Shown: positions 46,538 to 55,271 of the stretch, piece by piece
Position numbering within the stretch: position 1 is the first letter of the stretch
How the letters are laid out: each line of letters starts with the position of its first letter
Assembly: GCA_017513135.1 (NCBI GenBank)
Contig: JAFWDH010000017.1
Coordinates: 1 to 64,000, forward strand
DNA from: Oscillospiraceae bacterium
Lineage (GTDB): Bacteria; Bacillota; Clostridia; Oscillospirales; Ruminococcaceae
DNA: 64,000 nucleotides
Direction: 5' to 3'
The notes under the pieces: generated by a model
The model's input: the letters and a program-made list of their open reading frames with translations, nothing else
Database searches by the model: none
Told to the model about the DNA's origin: nothing
Program-made: the position numbers and the translations under genes

Positions 46538-47554
46538 ATGGAAAACGATTCCGCAAAAAGACTCAGGGACTATCTTGCCCCCGCATCCTGGCGCACCATG
46601 CTGGGCTTCATCCTTCTTGCCGCGTCGGTCATCGCATTTGTCGTCGGAATTCCTTTGATGAGCAAAGAAGGGGATCCTTCAAAAGCGATCGAGTTCTACC
46701 CGGCTGAAAAGGAGATGAAAAACAAATACGTCTATCTGGATGTCACCGGATTAACCGATGCTGTCGCAAGCAGGGACACTGAGATGTGGTATGTTGCCGT
46801 GGACAGAGAGATGTACGGCTATGTAGTCAAAATGCCCACCTCGCAGTTCCTCAGCATGAAGGATCACAATGACTGGTGGTACTCCGACGAGGAATACGAC
46901 ATCGCTCCGACCAGGATCTACGGCATGCCAAACAAGATCACGGATGAACTGGCAGATGTCATCGCCGACGTGTTTGATTACGGTTCAAAGGAAGAAGCCA
47001 GAGATGTATTCGGGATATATTATCTCGACTGCACAGAGTCTCCCTACGGCACGATCTCGGGCATCCTCATGTTCCTGGGATTCATTCTGCTGCTCACGTC
47101 CCTTGTCCTGCTGATCATGAACGGCTCAAGGAACAGCGCCGTAAAACGCTGTATCAAGCGTCTTGACACGCTCGGACTCACAGCCGCAGCCGCCGAACAG
47201 TTGGACTCCCCCCTGAATGAGATCATAGGCGACGATGTCACAAGGATATCTCCTGACTTCATCTACTGCCGCCGTCAGGGAACCGTTCTTGCTCTCAGTG
47301 ATATCCTGTGGCTGTACGGACATATCCAGAGATACAACGGCGCCATAGTCGCGCAGACCTTGCGGGCAGGTACGAAAGCGAACAAGGAACAGATAGTGTG
47401 CCAGACCGAGAAAGGCCTAGGAACCGAAGCCTTCGACCAGATAATGCAGATCCTTTCCGCACGCAACCCCGATCTGTTGCTGGGTTACTCGCTGGAGAAC
47501 CTTAACGCATACGGCGATATGGTCAAGGCTGAAAAGGCAAGGTCCCAGAGCTGA
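46538..47554 (+). CDS. Unknown membrane protein (DUF6709-like), second of a pair
   Basis: The protein is 338 residues from ATG 46538 behind AAAGGTG. A membrane helix near residues 20-40 is followed by an extracytoplasmic domain (about 45-165: YVYLDVTGLTD, MWYVAVDREMYGYVV). A second helix (about 172-195) leads to a cytoplasmic domain (DTLGLTAAAAEQLDSPL, LYGHIQRYNG). It resembles a Clostridial DUF6709-type family from memory. It is co-transcribed with the preceding gene. Confidence 0.72.
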   Translation: MENDSAKRLRDYLAPASWRTMLGFILLAASVIAFVVGIPLMSKEGDPSKAIEFYPAEKEMKNKYVYLDVTGLTDAVASRDTEMWYVAVDREMYGYVVKMPTSQFLSMKDHNDWWYSDEEYDIAPTRIYGMPNKITDELADVIADVFDYGSKEEARDVFGIYYLDCTESPYGTISGILMFLGFILLLTSLVLLIMNGSRNSAVKRCIKRLDTLGLTAAAAEQLDSPLNEIIGDDVTRISPDFIYCRRQGTVLALSDILWLYGHIQRYNGAIVAQTLRAGTKANKEQIVCQTEKGLGTEAFDQIMQILSARNPDLLLGYSLENLNAYGDMVKAEKARSQS

Positions 47555-47578
47555 CAGCGACAAAAAAACACAAAGAAA

Positions 47579-47607
47579 AACCGCACGCAGTCGCGTGCGG
47601 TTTTTTT
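47579..47607. terminator. Terminator between membrane pair and tRNA genes
   Basis: AACCGCACGC (47579-47588), loop AGTC, GCGTGCGGTT (47593-47602) and T-run to 47607; A-rich on the left, so it can also end the minus-strand tRNA transcript. Confidence 0.9.
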
Positions 47608-47691
47608 GGTGGGAGAGGATGGATTCGAACCATCGAAGTCACTGACAACAGATTTACAGTCTGCCCCCTTTGGCCACTCGGGAACTCTCCC
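47607..47691 (-). tRNA. tRNA-Tyr (GTA)
   Basis: Acceptor GGGAGAG/CTCTCCC with encoded ACCA, anticodon loop with GTA (complement of 47655-47657), a long variable arm, and T-loop TTCGAAT. The 85-base length fits a class II tRNA. Confidence 0.93.
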
Positions 47692-47700
47692 ATATTCAAT

Positions 47701-47776
47701 TGGAGCTGGTAGACGGACTCGAACCCCCGACCTGCTGATTACAAATCAGCTGCTCTACCGACTGAGCTATACCAGC
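47701..47776 (-). tRNA. tRNA-Thr (TGT)
   Basis: Acceptor GCTGGTA/TACCAGC with encoded CCA, D-arm GAGC type, anticodon loop TTTGTAA (anticodon TGT) on stem CTGAT/ATCAG, and T-loop TTCGAGT. It lies 9 bases upstream of tRNA-Tyr in the same direction. Confidence 0.93.
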
Positions 47777-47897
47777 GAGTCTTTTTAGAAGCGCCTTTCA
47801 ATATTATCATCTGCATTTATGTTTGTCAATCGGATTTCGGAAGCTCTTCCGCCTCTTTTCCCAATCAGATAACGGGACAAACAGAAAGAGAAGCAAC

Positions 47898-47926
47898 GCA
47901 GGGGGACTTCTGTCCCCCTGCTCTTT
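47898..47926. terminator. Terminator after ABC transporter operon
   Basis: GCAGGGGGAC (47898-47907), loop TTCT, GTCCCCCTGC (47912-47921), then TCTTTTT on the plus side. It follows the minus-strand solute-binding protein gene. Confidence 0.8.
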
Positions 47927-47941
47927 TTACTGTGTTTTCGT

Positions 47942-48763
47942 TCAGCCGTTGCTGGGCTTGGTCAGATCAAGCCCGAAATACTTTTCGCTGAGCTTTCCGA
48001 GAGTTCCGTCAGCCTTGAGCTCCTGAAGCGCCTTATTGATGGCTTCCACAAGAGTCCTTGAATCCTCGGACATCTTTACCGGGATGGCTGTCATATCCGT
48101 ATCAGCCTCATCGACGATCTTTATGTCGGTATCGGGATGCTCATTCATATAGTCCTGATACGATACCCTGGCGTTGATAGTAGCGTCTATCCTTCCCTGC
48201 ACCAGAAGCGTTATCGTCTCCTCGAGAGTATCGACATTCTGGACGGTTGCGCCGTAGGATTCCGCGAGAGCAGCATACGTGCTTCCCACTGAGTTTGATG
48301 TGACCTTCCCGTCGAGGTCCTCAAAGCAGGTGATATCCGTGTTGTCCCCTCTGACCATCAGCACGGCTGACGTGTACAGATAAGGCTCCGAGAACATATA
48401 CTTTCCCGCTCTCTCCTCAGTATAGCCGACTCCGTTGCAGGCTATGTCGAACCTCCCGCTGTCTACTCCGGCGAGGATCGCTTCCCAGGCTGTCTCCTCA
48501 AAGCGTGCCTCGACCCCGAGTTTCTCCGCCAGGAGCGTTCCCATCTCGACATCATATCCGGTAAGCTTGCCGCTCTCGTCATGATATGTCCAGGGCGACC
48601 ATACGCCTTCGGTGGCTATGATGATATAGCCGCGTTCCCTGATGGTCTCAAGGAGGTCCTTGGGTTCTTCCTCTTCCTCTTCCTTCTTGCCGCATCCTGT
48701 CAGAGAGAATGCGAGTGCCAGAGTAAGAAGGATCGCGAACAGCATTCTGATCTTCTTTTTCAT
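47942..48763 (-). CDS. Amino-acid ABC transporter solute-binding lipoprotein
   Basis: The 273-residue protein has a lipoprotein signal ending LALAFSLTGCGKK (Cys about residue 25), then an SBP_bac_3 domain: IIIATEGVWSPWTYHDESGKL split as WSPWTYHDESGKLTGYDVEM, FDIACNGVGYTEERAGKY, and LEELKADGTLGKLSEKYFG-type end. It binds a polar amino acid outside the membrane and feeds the permease encoded upstream. The exact amino acid cannot be told. Confidence 0.92.
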   Translation of the reverse strand: MKKKIRMLFAILLTLALAFSLTGCGKKEEEEEEPKDLLETIRERGYIIIATEGVWSPWTYHDESGKLTGYDVEMGTLLAEKLGVEARFEETAWEAILAGVDSGRFDIACNGVGYTEERAGKYMFSEPYLYTSAVLMVRGDNTDITCFEDLDGKVTSNSVGSTYAALAESYGATVQNVDTLEETITLLVQGRIDATINARVSYQDYMNEHPDTDIKIVDEADTDMTAIPVKMSEDSRTLVEAINKALQELKADGTLGKLSEKYFGLDLTKPSNG

Positions 48764-48781
48764 TTCTTGTATCTCCTTTTT

Positions 48782-49540
48782 TTATTTCTCGTCTGAAAGC
48801 GTCCTGTCCGCAGTGATCATCCTTACGAAGGCCTTAGCCCTTTCGGACTTGGGCTCCTCAAAGAACTGTTTTGTCGGAGCGGCTTCAATGACCGTACCCT
48901 CTTCAAGGAACAGGACTTTATTCGAGATATTTCTTGCAAAATTCATCTCATGGGTGACGACCACCATCGTCATCCCCTCATTTGCCAGATCCCTCATTAC
49001 CGCCAGGACCTCCCCGATCAGTTCAGGATCCAGCGCTGATGTCGGCTCGTCAAAGTATATGACCTCCGGATTGCTGGCAAGCGCTCTCGCGATAGCGACA
49101 CGCTGCTGCTGGCCTCCGGACAGCTGAGATGGATATGAGTCTTTCTTGTCTGCAAGGCCGACTTTTTTCAGCATTTTCAGGGCTGTTTCCTCCGCCTCCT
49201 GCTTGCCGATTCCTCTTGCGGCAGTGAGTCCTATCTCGACGTTGCGCAGCACCGTCATATTGGCAAACAGATTGTAGTTCTGAAACACAAACGCCGTCTT
49301 CATGCGCAGCCTGTGTATGTCCCTGTGGTTCATGCTGCTCAGATCGAAGGTCTCACCGTCAAACTCCATCGTCCCTTCGGAAGCCTTCTCAAGGAAGTTA
49401 ATGCATCTCAGGATCGTTGTCTTTCCCGACCCGGACGGTCCCAGGATCACGACGACATCGCCCTTATCGACAGAGAGATCGACACCCTTGAGGACCTCGT
49501 TGTCCCCGAACGACTTCTTCAGCCCTCTTACTTCAATCAT
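48782..49540 (-). CDS. Amino-acid ABC transporter ATP-binding protein
   Basis: The protein is 252 residues from ATG 49540 (MIEVRGLKKSFG). Walker A GPSGSGKTT, Q-loop FQNYNLFANMTVL, signature LSGGQQQRVAIARALA, Walker B VIYFDEPTSALDPE and switch His VVTHEMNFA are all intact. It is of the GlnQ/polar amino-acid type. Its start overlaps the permease stop by 8 bases. Confidence 0.95.
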   Translation of the reverse strand: MIEVRGLKKSFGDNEVLKGVDLSVDKGDVVVILGPSGSGKTTILRCINFLEKASEGTMEFDGETFDLSSMNHRDIHRLRMKTAFVFQNYNLFANMTVLRNVEIGLTAARGIGKQEAEETALKMLKKVGLADKKDSYPSQLSGGQQQRVAIARALASNPEVIYFDEPTSALDPELIGEVLAVMRDLANEGMTMVVVTHEMNFARNISNKVLFLEEGTVIEAAPTKQFFEEPKSERAKAFVRMITADRTLSDEK

Positions 49541-50213
49541 CCGTATCCTTGCCTCCCACCCTGCTGAGCCTCTTCTCCGCTGCGCGCTGTACCCATGTAA
49601 GTATGGTGCAGAATGCGAGATAGATGAGAGCGACCTCACAGTACAGTCCCAGTGTCTCATAATATCTGGAGTTGATTATCTGAGCCTGCCTGATCATCTC
49701 GGTAATCGTTATCGTCGTAGCGAGACTCGTTTCTTTCAGCAGTCCGATAAGCGAGTTGGAAAGTGCCGGGAAAGCTACCTTGAAAGCCTGCGGCAGAACT
49801 ATATACCACATGATCTGCAGATAGCTGAGGCCGACACATTGCCCGGCTTCTACCTGTCCCACCGGTATGCTCTCCAGCGCTCCTCTCACCGTCTCTGCCA
49901 TATAGGCTCCTTCATTGAAGGACAGCACGATGATAGCCGATGTCCATGCGTCCAAAAACAGTCCAACAGACGGAAGGCCATAGAACACCACGTACATCTG
50001 CACCAGCAGCGGCGTTCCTCTGATGATCCAGATATAGAATCTGCAAAGCTGTTTGAGCACCGGAACATCCGCATACTGGATCATGGCAACTATGACACTG
50101 ATCAGCAGCGCAAACAGGAAAGAGACCGCTGTCAGCGGTATTGTCACCTTTATGCCCTGCAGCAGTATCTGCGGAAATGATTCCAGAAGGATGGTCCATA
50201 ATCTCAGGTTCAT
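49533..50213 (-). CDS. Amino-acid ABC transporter permease
   Basis: The protein is 226 residues from ATG 50213 behind GAGGA; a GTG at 50231 is possible. It has about five membrane helices and the HisM/GlnP coupling motif EGAYMAETVRGALESIPVGQ with EAGQCVGLSYLQIM. First gene of permease-ATPase-binding protein. It probably forms a homodimer, as only one permease is present. Confidence 0.93.
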   Translation of the reverse strand: MNLRLWTILLESFPQILLQGIKVTIPLTAVSFLFALLISVIVAMIQYADVPVLKQLCRFYIWIIRGTPLLVQMYVVFYGLPSVGLFLDAWTSAIIVLSFNEGAYMAETVRGALESIPVGQVEAGQCVGLSYLQIMWYIVLPQAFKVAFPALSNSLIGLLKETSLATTITITEMIRQAQIINSRYYETLGLYCEVALIYLAFCTILTWVQRAAEKRLSRVGGKDTDD

Positions 50214-50379
50214 TCGCTCGGTCCTCAGCACTCGTTTTGCGTTATCAGTTTTGCATTGTAATTATATTATAAACCATGTGCAAAGCAACCTATACTGAAC
50301 CTGAATCGCTCTCCGGTGTGTCGATTTGCATTTGTATACCGTTTCCCCGTGATGGTAAAATATATTAACAATCAGTTTA

Positions 50380-50408
50380 TTGTGGTCTGCATGCCCAATA
50401 AATATAAA
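50380..50408 (+). promoter_or_regulatory. Possible promoter of the NmrA-like operon
   Basis: TTGTGG (50380-50385), 17 bases, TATAAA (50403-50408), about 20 bases before the start. The opposite strand has TATAAT near 50265 for the transporter operon. Confidence 0.5.
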
Positions 50409-50428
50409 ACTGTCGGGAGGAATCACAC

Positions 50429-51289
50429 ATGAAAGTTGTTCTCGCCGGAGCCTTCGGCAATCTGGGCTCCGAGATCCTCAAGGAACTGGTCAAAGCCGGT
50501 CATGAGATCGTTGCAGCAGATCTGAGCGAAAAGGATGTGCCCGGTTGCGAAGGCAGATACTCATTTGCCAGGATCGATGCCACCGATCCCGCTACCCTTA
50601 AAGGTCTCTGCGACGGAGCTGATGTAGTCATCACCACGATGGGACTGACTACCTCATCCACAAGGTTCACATCATATGATATCGACCTGAACGGAAACCT
50701 CAATCTTCTCAACGAAGCAAAAGCTGCGGGTGTCAGCAGGTTCAATTACATCTCCGTCATTGCGTGCGATGAGCCCGGCGCCGAAAAGGTCCCGATGCTC
50801 CATGCGAAGAAGCTGATGGAGGACGAACTCAAGAAGTCCGGAGTCGATTATGTCATTTACAGACCTACCGGCTATTTCTACGACATAGCAAAAGTATTCA
50901 AGCCCTATGTAGAGAAAGGCGCCATGCAGCTTCTCAAAGGCTACGGCGGCGTTAAGGCCAATGTCGTTGACTGCCCGGATTTTGCGGCTTTCATCGTTGA
51001 ACACATGTGCGACACCAATGCCCTCTATGAAGTCGGCGGCAAAGAGACATATACCTATGAGGAGATGGCAAAACTGTGCTTCGACGCAGCAGGGAAGCCC
51101 ACTAAGATCACGTATTATCCAAAATGGGTCTTCGGACTGCTCGCGAACCTTCCCAAGATAAAGAAGGAAGGAAAGCATGACATCATTCTTTTCTCCCAGT
51201 GGACTCTCTCCCACGACCTCGTCGGTAAGGATGAAGTAGGTGAACACAGCTTCAAAGAGTATATTACCGATTACTTCAAAAACATCTAA
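50429..51289 (+). CDS. NmrA-like NAD(P)-binding protein
   Basis: The 286-residue protein is an atypical short-chain reductase. It begins MKVVLAGAFGNLGSEILKEL, a GxxGxxG nucleotide loop, and continues RFNYISVIACD and YVIYRPTGYFYD. The canonical YxxxK catalytic pair is not clear: HAKKLMEDELKKSG takes its place, as in NmrA-like members. Ribosome site GGGAGGA. It is 16 bases before the DUF1295 gene. Confidence 0.85.
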   Translation: MKVVLAGAFGNLGSEILKELVKAGHEIVAADLSEKDVPGCEGRYSFARIDATDPATLKGLCDGADVVITTMGLTTSSTRFTSYDIDLNGNLNLLNEAKAAGVSRFNYISVIACDEPGAEKVPMLHAKKLMEDELKKSGVDYVIYRPTGYFYDIAKVFKPYVEKGAMQLLKGYGGVKANVVDCPDFAAFIVEHMCDTNALYEVGGKETYTYEEMAKLCFDAAGKPTKITYYPKWVFGLLANLPKIKKEGKHDIILFSQWTLSHDLVGKDEVGEHSFKEYITDYFKNI

Positions 51290-51305
51290 CGAAAGGCAAG
51301 AAACT

Positions 51306-52097
51306 ATGTGGACTGAATTCCTGATCATTGCCGCTGTGTGCGCGGTCGGCTGCTCGATGGGCTTCAAGCATTTCATCTGGTTCATCTCCATCGGCTACGG
51401 CTTCGCTGTGTCATGCGGCAGCCTTGCGATCCTTGTCCTTGCACTGATCAAGGGTCGTCTTAATCTTCTTCTTATCCTGCAGTGTGCCGTTCTGTTCATC
51501 TACGGACTGCGTCTCGGGCTGTTCCTCTACCTCCGTGAGACAAAGAATGCTGCATACAAGAAGACCCTGGATTCCCAGACCGGAAACGACAAGAAGATGC
51601 CTGTCTTCGTCAGCGTCTTTATGTGGGCATATTCAGCATTCCTTTATGCCGGCGAGATGTCTCCCGTTTTCTTCCGCAACTGGCACGGAAAGTATGATGG
51701 CATCCTTCCCTGGATCGGTGTCGTGATCTCAGCTGCCGGTGTTGCTCTGGAAGCCTTTGCCGACAAGCAGAAATCCGCTCAGAAGGCCAAGAATCCCAAC
51801 ATGGTCGCAATGGAAGGCCTTTACAAACTGGTCCGCTGCCCGAACTATTTCGGAGAGATCCTGACATGGACCGGCGTTTTCGTCGGAGGTCTTACCGCCC
51901 TCAGCGGTGCATGGGAATGGGTCGTTGCTTGCGTCTGCTATGTGACGATCGTATTCATCATGATCAACGGCGCACAGAGACTTGAGAAACGTCAGGACGG
52001 CAGATACGGTGAAATGCAGGAGTACAAGGATTACATCTCAAGAACTCCTATAATCTTCCCGTTCGTCCCGATCTATTCTCTGGTCAGAAAAAAATAA
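51306..52097 (+). CDS. DUF1295 (steroid 5-alpha-reductase-like) membrane protein
   Basis: The protein is 263 residues from ATG 51306 (MWTEFLII). It has about six membrane helices and the C-terminal signature LVRCPNYFGEILTWTGVFVG, then RQDGRYGEMQEYKDYISRTP. DUF1295 proteins are related to 5-alpha-reductases and isoprenylcysteine methyltransferases. With the NAD(P)-binding neighbour it may act on a lipid-like substrate; this is inference. Confidence 0.88.
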   Translation: MWTEFLIIAAVCAVGCSMGFKHFIWFISIGYGFAVSCGSLAILVLALIKGRLNLLLILQCAVLFIYGLRLGLFLYLRETKNAAYKKTLDSQTGNDKKMPVFVSVFMWAYSAFLYAGEMSPVFFRNWHGKYDGILPWIGVVISAAGVALEAFADKQKSAQKAKNPNMVAMEGLYKLVRCPNYFGEILTWTGVFVGGLTALSGAWEWVVACVCYVTIVFIMINGAQRLEKRQDGRYGEMQEYKDYISRTPIIFPFVPIYSLVRKK

Positions 52098-52117
52098 AAT
52101 CTCATCCCAAATGATAA

Positions 52118-52150
52118 AGCCGGGCTCACGCTGGAGCCCGGCTCTTTCTT
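52118..52150 (+). terminator. Terminator between DUF1295 and GH25 genes
   Basis: AGCCGGGCTC (52118-52127), loop ACGCTG, GAGCCCGGCT (52134-52143), then CTTTCTTTC. Between convergent genes. Confidence 0.85.
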
Positions 52151-52160
52151 TCTATTCCGA

Positions 52161-53954
52161 TTACATATAACTGATATCCAGGTCGACATTTCCGTATATT
52201 CCCGGGATGTCTCCTGTAGAGGAGTACTGCCACATATCATACATCTCCTGATACTCGGGATGTGCGTAGCTCGTATAGTGAGCAATCCATATCCTCGTGG
52301 ACGATGACAGTGAATCTGTGTTTATCTTGTAGCTGAGATAATACCTGTTGGCATAAAGTCCAGCGCGATATCCGCCCGCCCGTATAGTGTCACAGAAGGC
52401 ATTTATTATCGTAGTCCTCTGTGAATTTGTAAGATTGTTCGTCCTTGCTTCTGAGGACTCGGCATCCTCCATATCTATGAATACAGGATAGTTCAGGCTC
52501 CTTCCATTGAGCAGCGTCAGGCAGAGAGAAGCCTCCTCAACAGCTTCGTATTCCGAGATCGCCTGGGTATAGAAGTATACTCCCACCTTCAGTCCCGCCG
52601 CCTTCGCGCCGTTCAGATAGGTCTCGAACATGTCATCTTCATACAGACTTCCGTATGAGTATCCCCTGAACCCTATGCGTATTATGACGAAATCTATTCC
52701 CGACTCCTTGACTCTGTACCAGTCTATGTCTCCGTTCCACGTCGAGACATCTATTCCCTGTGTACTGCTCATGATCCCTTCATCATTGAACCAGTAAGTC
52801 TCTCCGCGTATGACCTGTGACCCCTTCACTGGGTTTCCTTCCGCATCGAAATAATAAGTGTTTCCGTCTATCTCCTGCCACCCGTGATATGCCCACACCT
52901 CTTCCTCAGTGATGGTGAGCATCGGTGCAACGACAGAGAACTTGTAAACAGGTGTTTCGCCGTCTTCTCCGCACACCGGATAACCGCAGCTGTCGACGAC
53001 TTCACTGAAGACTGACACCCATTCGCCAGTGCCTGCGGATCCGTCAGTCCCATCACCTTCAGATCCTCCGTTCTGGGTGACGTACCTTTCCGCAAATGAA
53101 AGAGTCCCGTCTTCTCCCACACCGGCCCTGACGTCGGACACCGTATCCTCCCCGTCATTCAGTATCAGGTACCGGTCGCCGCTCCCGTCTTCGGCTGACA
53201 GTTCCGGAACGGATGTATACAGCTGATTGCCGTACTCATCCGTGACCGGTGTCTCGATCCTGTCGACGCGCACCAGTTCATATGATGACTCCAGCCATTC
53301 TACCGTATCTTCCGAAGCTGGACCCGGATCGGAGGGTGTCTCCGGTCTTGTCGGACTTCCGTACTGATTATCTTCATCCGATGTATCAACATCTCCCGAG
53401 TTGATGATCCGCTCGGAAACATCTATCTGAACGTGTTCTACGGGAGGATCGACTCTGACTTCGATACTGCCTTTGTCCCTGTACCCGACGCAGGGTATGA
53501 AAGATACGGTATACACTCCTTCTGAGACACCTTCGACCGCTATCATTCCGTCGCAGTCTTCGTCCAGATAGTTCTTCTGCACACCGTCTTCGTCCGTGAC
53601 CGATATACCGAACGGCATTCCTGTTACCTGCTTCCCATCCTCATCCAGGATGAACACCTCTATCTCATCCGGGCTTGATGACGCAGCTAGGTGCACCTGG
53701 ATGTATGAAGGCTCTTCGTATGCCAGTCTGATCAGATTGGGAACAGAGATATAGTTCATGACTTTGTCCCCGCCTGTCCTTTCAAGTCTTCTCTCTTCTT
53801 CAAGCGCAGAAGCGGAGGAACTGAAAAGAAGCGCAGTAAAGATCATGGAAGCCGTGACGACAGCACCGGCTGCCGCAGAAGCAGCTCGCCTCGTCTCCTT
53901 CGCCTCCAGAAAAGAAGTCAGTGATGCTCTGATTTTTTCAAACAGTTCTTTCAA
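52161..53954 (-). CDS. GH25 muramidase with N-terminal anchor and cell-wall repeats
   Basis: The 597-residue protein has a basic cytoplasmic start and a hydrophobic signal-anchor (about 25-50), then a long extracellular region with a beta-sandwich-like domain and an acidic linker. A pair of choline-binding-like repeats (GWQEIDGNTYYFDAEGNP, GETYWFNDEG) follows, and a GH25 domain from about residue 395 to the end: GIDVSTWNGDIDW and the catalytic FIDMEDAES. It would cut glycan strands of peptidoglycan. It lies 3 bases after the DUF1116 gene, an unexpected operon partner. Confidence 0.93.
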   Translation of the reverse strand: MKELFEKIRASLTSFLEAKETRRAASAAAGAVVTASMIFTALLFSSSASALEEERRLERTGGDKVMNYISVPNLIRLAYEEPSYIQVHLAASSSPDEIEVFILDEDGKQVTGMPFGISVTDEDGVQKNYLDEDCDGMIAVEGVSEGVYTVSFIPCVGYRDKGSIEVRVDPPVEHVQIDVSERIINSGDVDTSDEDNQYGSPTRPETPSDPGPASEDTVEWLESSYELVRVDRIETPVTDEYGNQLYTSVPELSAEDGSGDRYLILNDGEDTVSDVRAGVGEDGTLSFAERYVTQNGGSEGDGTDGSAGTGEWVSVFSEVVDSCGYPVCGEDGETPVYKFSVVAPMLTITEEEVWAYHGWQEIDGNTYYFDAEGNPVKGSQVIRGETYWFNDEGIMSSTQGIDVSTWNGDIDWYRVKESGIDFVIIRIGFRGYSYGSLYEDDMFETYLNGAKAAGLKVGVYFYTQAISEYEAVEEASLCLTLLNGRSLNYPVFIDMEDAESSEARTNNLTNSQRTTIINAFCDTIRAGGYRAGLYANRYYLSYKINTDSLSSSTRIWIAHYTSYAHPEYQEMYDMWQYSSTGDIPGIYGNVDLDISYM

Positions 53955-53957
53955 TGC

Positions 53958-55271
53958 TCACCTTTCAGACACAAACGCCTTCAGAGCCTCGATCTGAAGG
54001 TCTAGTCCCATGTTTTTTACTGTATACGCTCCATCATACTCATACAATACGCGGATCGGGCAGGAAGTTCTGCACATTTTTATGAAATCCACGAACAGCG
54101 GGCTCCCGTTATATCCCGAATACGGGATCCTGAGTCCTTCGAGATACCGGTCACTCGCGGCATACGACTCATGCATCATCCGGAGCAGTTCGTGCAGTCC
54201 CAGTCCGGTCCTCTGCGCCGCTGCAGGAGCGCCACACAGAGCGGCAGAGCCCGCTCCTGCCAGTTCACTTACGATCTCATCGCCGCACACGGCATCTTTT
54301 CCGAGATCAGCAGTAAACCATCTGTCGCCTTTCCCTGCGATACGTATGCCTACTTTCCTCCCGTTTGAACAGAGACTCGTTATAAAAGAACACCCTTCCG
54401 CTCTTGCGGCGGATGCCAGCACCGCTTTGACTGCCGCCGCAAATATCTCAAGAAACAGCTGAGGCTGACCGAGATATTCCAACAGTTCTTCCGTTATCTT
54501 CGTGCCGTGTGATACCGCTTCCCTGAGTATCAGGTCCCTGAAGACAGAGGCACTGTGCTGTGTCCTCAGAACAAGATCGTCGCCGGATGACATGCCTTCC
54601 CCGGCGATGCTGAATATATCGATATTGCCGTGTGAGACAAGCGCATCAGAAAGCGCAGGAACAAGGTCGTCTTCGGCGAACCACATGTTACGGACAGCTC
54701 TGTCGCTGCAGCTGCCGCCCGATATCTTTTCATCACCGTAGACCGCCGCCGGAGCATATATATAACACCCGGTGTTTCTGTCACAGATGCGGAAAACAGG
54801 CATGGAAGGACTGATCACTCCGCATCTCGCGGCAGACGCGCTGTGCTCATCAGCGCTGTCTGTCCTTATCTTACCCGTTTCCAGCAGTTCTTCGGCAGCA
54901 CCGGGATCCCGGGCCCATCCCTCATAGACGACTGCTGCCGCGATCGCTTTCTGAAGCCCGTCTCCGAGTTCCCTGTATGATGCGGGAGGCCCGCTGTGCA
55001 GGATCAGTCCGTCTCTCATTCCGGGCACGCACTCAGATGCCCTCTTTATATCTGTCAGGACAGGTCTGGAGACCGCCATAATTCCGGCAGCCTTCCTGTT
55101 CATGTCCTCAGTCTCTTCCTTAAAAGTATTTTCCCAGGCGTCTATAAAGCGCTGCGCCGTTATGCTTCCCCCCGCCTCCGGAACATAGTCGACCGCAACG
55201 TCTCCTCCTGCCCTTCCTCCGACAGATATGCCGACGGTCCGTACATTATCAGCAGAAAACAGTTCGCTCAT
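53958..55271 (-). CDS. DUF1116 protein (YlbE/AllG-like)
   Basis: The 437-residue protein resembles the YlbE/DUF1116 family: MKRASECVPGM-type segment (IKRASECVPGMRDGLILHSG), RTQHSASVFRDLILREAV and PQLFLEIFAAAVKAVL. In E. coli the homologue AllG works with AllF (FdrA) and AllH as oxamate carbamoyltransferase in allantoin degradation. The start overlaps the upstream gene by 4 bases (ATGA). No AllH-like, carbamate kinase or other purine-degradation gene is adjacent, so the substrate is open. Confidence 0.72.
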   Translation of the reverse strand: MSELFSADNVRTVGISVGGRAGGDVAVDYVPEAGGSITAQRFIDAWENTFKEETEDMNRKAAGIMAVSRPVLTDIKRASECVPGMRDGLILHSGPPASYRELGDGLQKAIAAAVVYEGWARDPGAAEELLETGKIRTDSADEHSASAARCGVISPSMPVFRICDRNTGCYIYAPAAVYGDEKISGGSCSDRAVRNMWFAEDDLVPALSDALVSHGNIDIFSIAGEGMSSGDDLVLRTQHSASVFRDLILREAVSHGTKITEELLEYLGQPQLFLEIFAAAVKAVLASAARAEGCSFITSLCSNGRKVGIRIAGKGDRWFTADLGKDAVCGDEIVSELAGAGSAALCGAPAAAQRTGLGLHELLRMMHESYAASDRYLEGLRIPYSGYNGSPLFVDFIKMCRTSCPIRVLYEYDGAYTVKNMGLDLQIEALKAFVSER

